From an uncultured Gemmiger sp. (lineage in GTDB: Bacteria > Bacillota > Clostridia > Oscillospirales > Ruminococcaceae), in assembly GCA_944386225.1 (NCBI GenBank), contig CALXAH010000001.1, positions 44,161-108,160 of the forward strand: a stretch of DNA of 64,000 bases, read 5' to 3'. Below the pieces are notes generated by a model that worked only from the letters and a program-made list of their open reading frames with translations, had not been told where the DNA came from and made no database searches. The position numbers and the translations under genes are program-made. This document shows positions 63,916 to 64,000 of this stretch, piece after piece; the first letter of the stretch is position 1; each line of letters begins with the position of its first letter.

Positions 63916-64000
63916 ATGCATCTGCAGCCGGACGTTAAGCGGGAACTGCGGCACATCGGCATCGGCTGTGCCGTGGGCGCTGCGGTGCTGAGCGCGGGGT
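63916..64000 (+). CDS. 5' end of the second gene of the ATP synthase operon
   Basis: An ATG with AAAGGAG nine bases upstream, 20 bases after the atpZ stop. It reads MHLQPDVKRELRHIGIG and then enters a hydrophobic stretch before the window ends. By position it could be an AtpI/subunit-I-like membrane protein; too little is visible to assign it. Confidence 0.6.
   Translation, partial: MHLQPDVKRELRHIGIGCAVGAAVLSAG

Noticed and set aside
1-64000. CRISPR arrays, insertion sequences, prophage genes, tRNA and rRNA genes
   Set aside because: No evenly spaced direct repeats, transposase or integrase motifs, phage structural genes or cloverleaf/rRNA signatures were recognised on reading both strands.

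Overview
The window is GC-rich bacterial DNA with strong Shine-Dalgarno sites (AAAGGAGG type), many extended -10 promoters (TGGTATAAT, TGGTATACT) and intrinsic terminators. Gene content points to a Gram-positive Clostridia relative of the Oscillospiraceae (Faecalibacterium/Subdoligranulum/Gemmiger-like): asp23-yloV-recG, an IspH-ribosomal S1 fusion, a Cys T-box before cysS, lipoproteins with clostridial signal peptides and recA-recX-rimO-pgsA. That placement is inference from gene content; no rRNA is present. I saw no tRNA, IS element, prophage or CRISPR array.

Layout. 1-15 kb is mostly plus strand: nnrD, a GT8 glycosyltransferase, a solute-binding lipoprotein, asp23-fakA-recG, a beta-CASP metallo-hydrolase, a promoter-terminator unit that looks like a small RNA before a MATE exporter, and a PPi-type phosphofructokinase. 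Small minus-strand units (a 40-aa ORF, a CBS protein, LMW phosphatase plus DUF4349 lipoprotein) are interleaved. From 15 to 63 kb nearly everything is on the minus strand: a two-part membrane glycosyltransferase ending in a PMT domain, an ammonium transporter fused to P-II behind a long structured leader, T-box/cysS, recA-recX-rimO-pgsA, DUF1385-prmC, a lipoprotein/response-regulator/kinase unit, and gtrA followed by a 51-aa ORF and a ZIP transporter. Then comes a nine-gene operon that starts with sugar-modifying genes and runs into cmk-plsC-ispH/rpsA. The right edge turns back to the plus strand with the start of an ATP synthase operon (atpZ).

The most distinctive region is 43.0-60.6 kb. It is a 16-gene minus-strand run that can be read as one operon from a consensus promoter at about 60.6 kb to a terminator at about 43.04 kb. 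It encodes an almost complete GDP-sugar route to CMP-legionaminic acid or a related nonulosonate (LegB, LegC, CBS-type guanylyltransferase, LegG, LegI, LegF), two Gfo/Idh/MocA oxidoreductases (one without the EKP lysine), a split ThrE-type exporter and an SDR epimerase. It also holds a duplicated two-gene module: a roughly 660-aa multi-membrane GT-C-like protein followed by a roughly 200-aa protein with a beta-rich domain between two membrane helices. With the neighbouring 36-43 kb operon (two GT2 enzymes, a FAD oxidoreductase, a sugar isomerase, a membrane protein), this suggests a cell-surface glycan whose sugars are activated in the cytoplasm and transferred outside by membrane GT-C enzymes. 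No polymerase or flippase of the Wzx/Wzy type and no LegH acetyltransferase is visible.

Regulation visible in the sequence includes the Cys T-box, an attenuator in the amt-P-II leader, the small RNA/attenuator before the MATE gene, a perfect inverted repeat over the recA -35 box, an 18-bp palindrome before a secreted fumarate-reductase-like flavoprotein, and hairpins at several intercistronic gaps.
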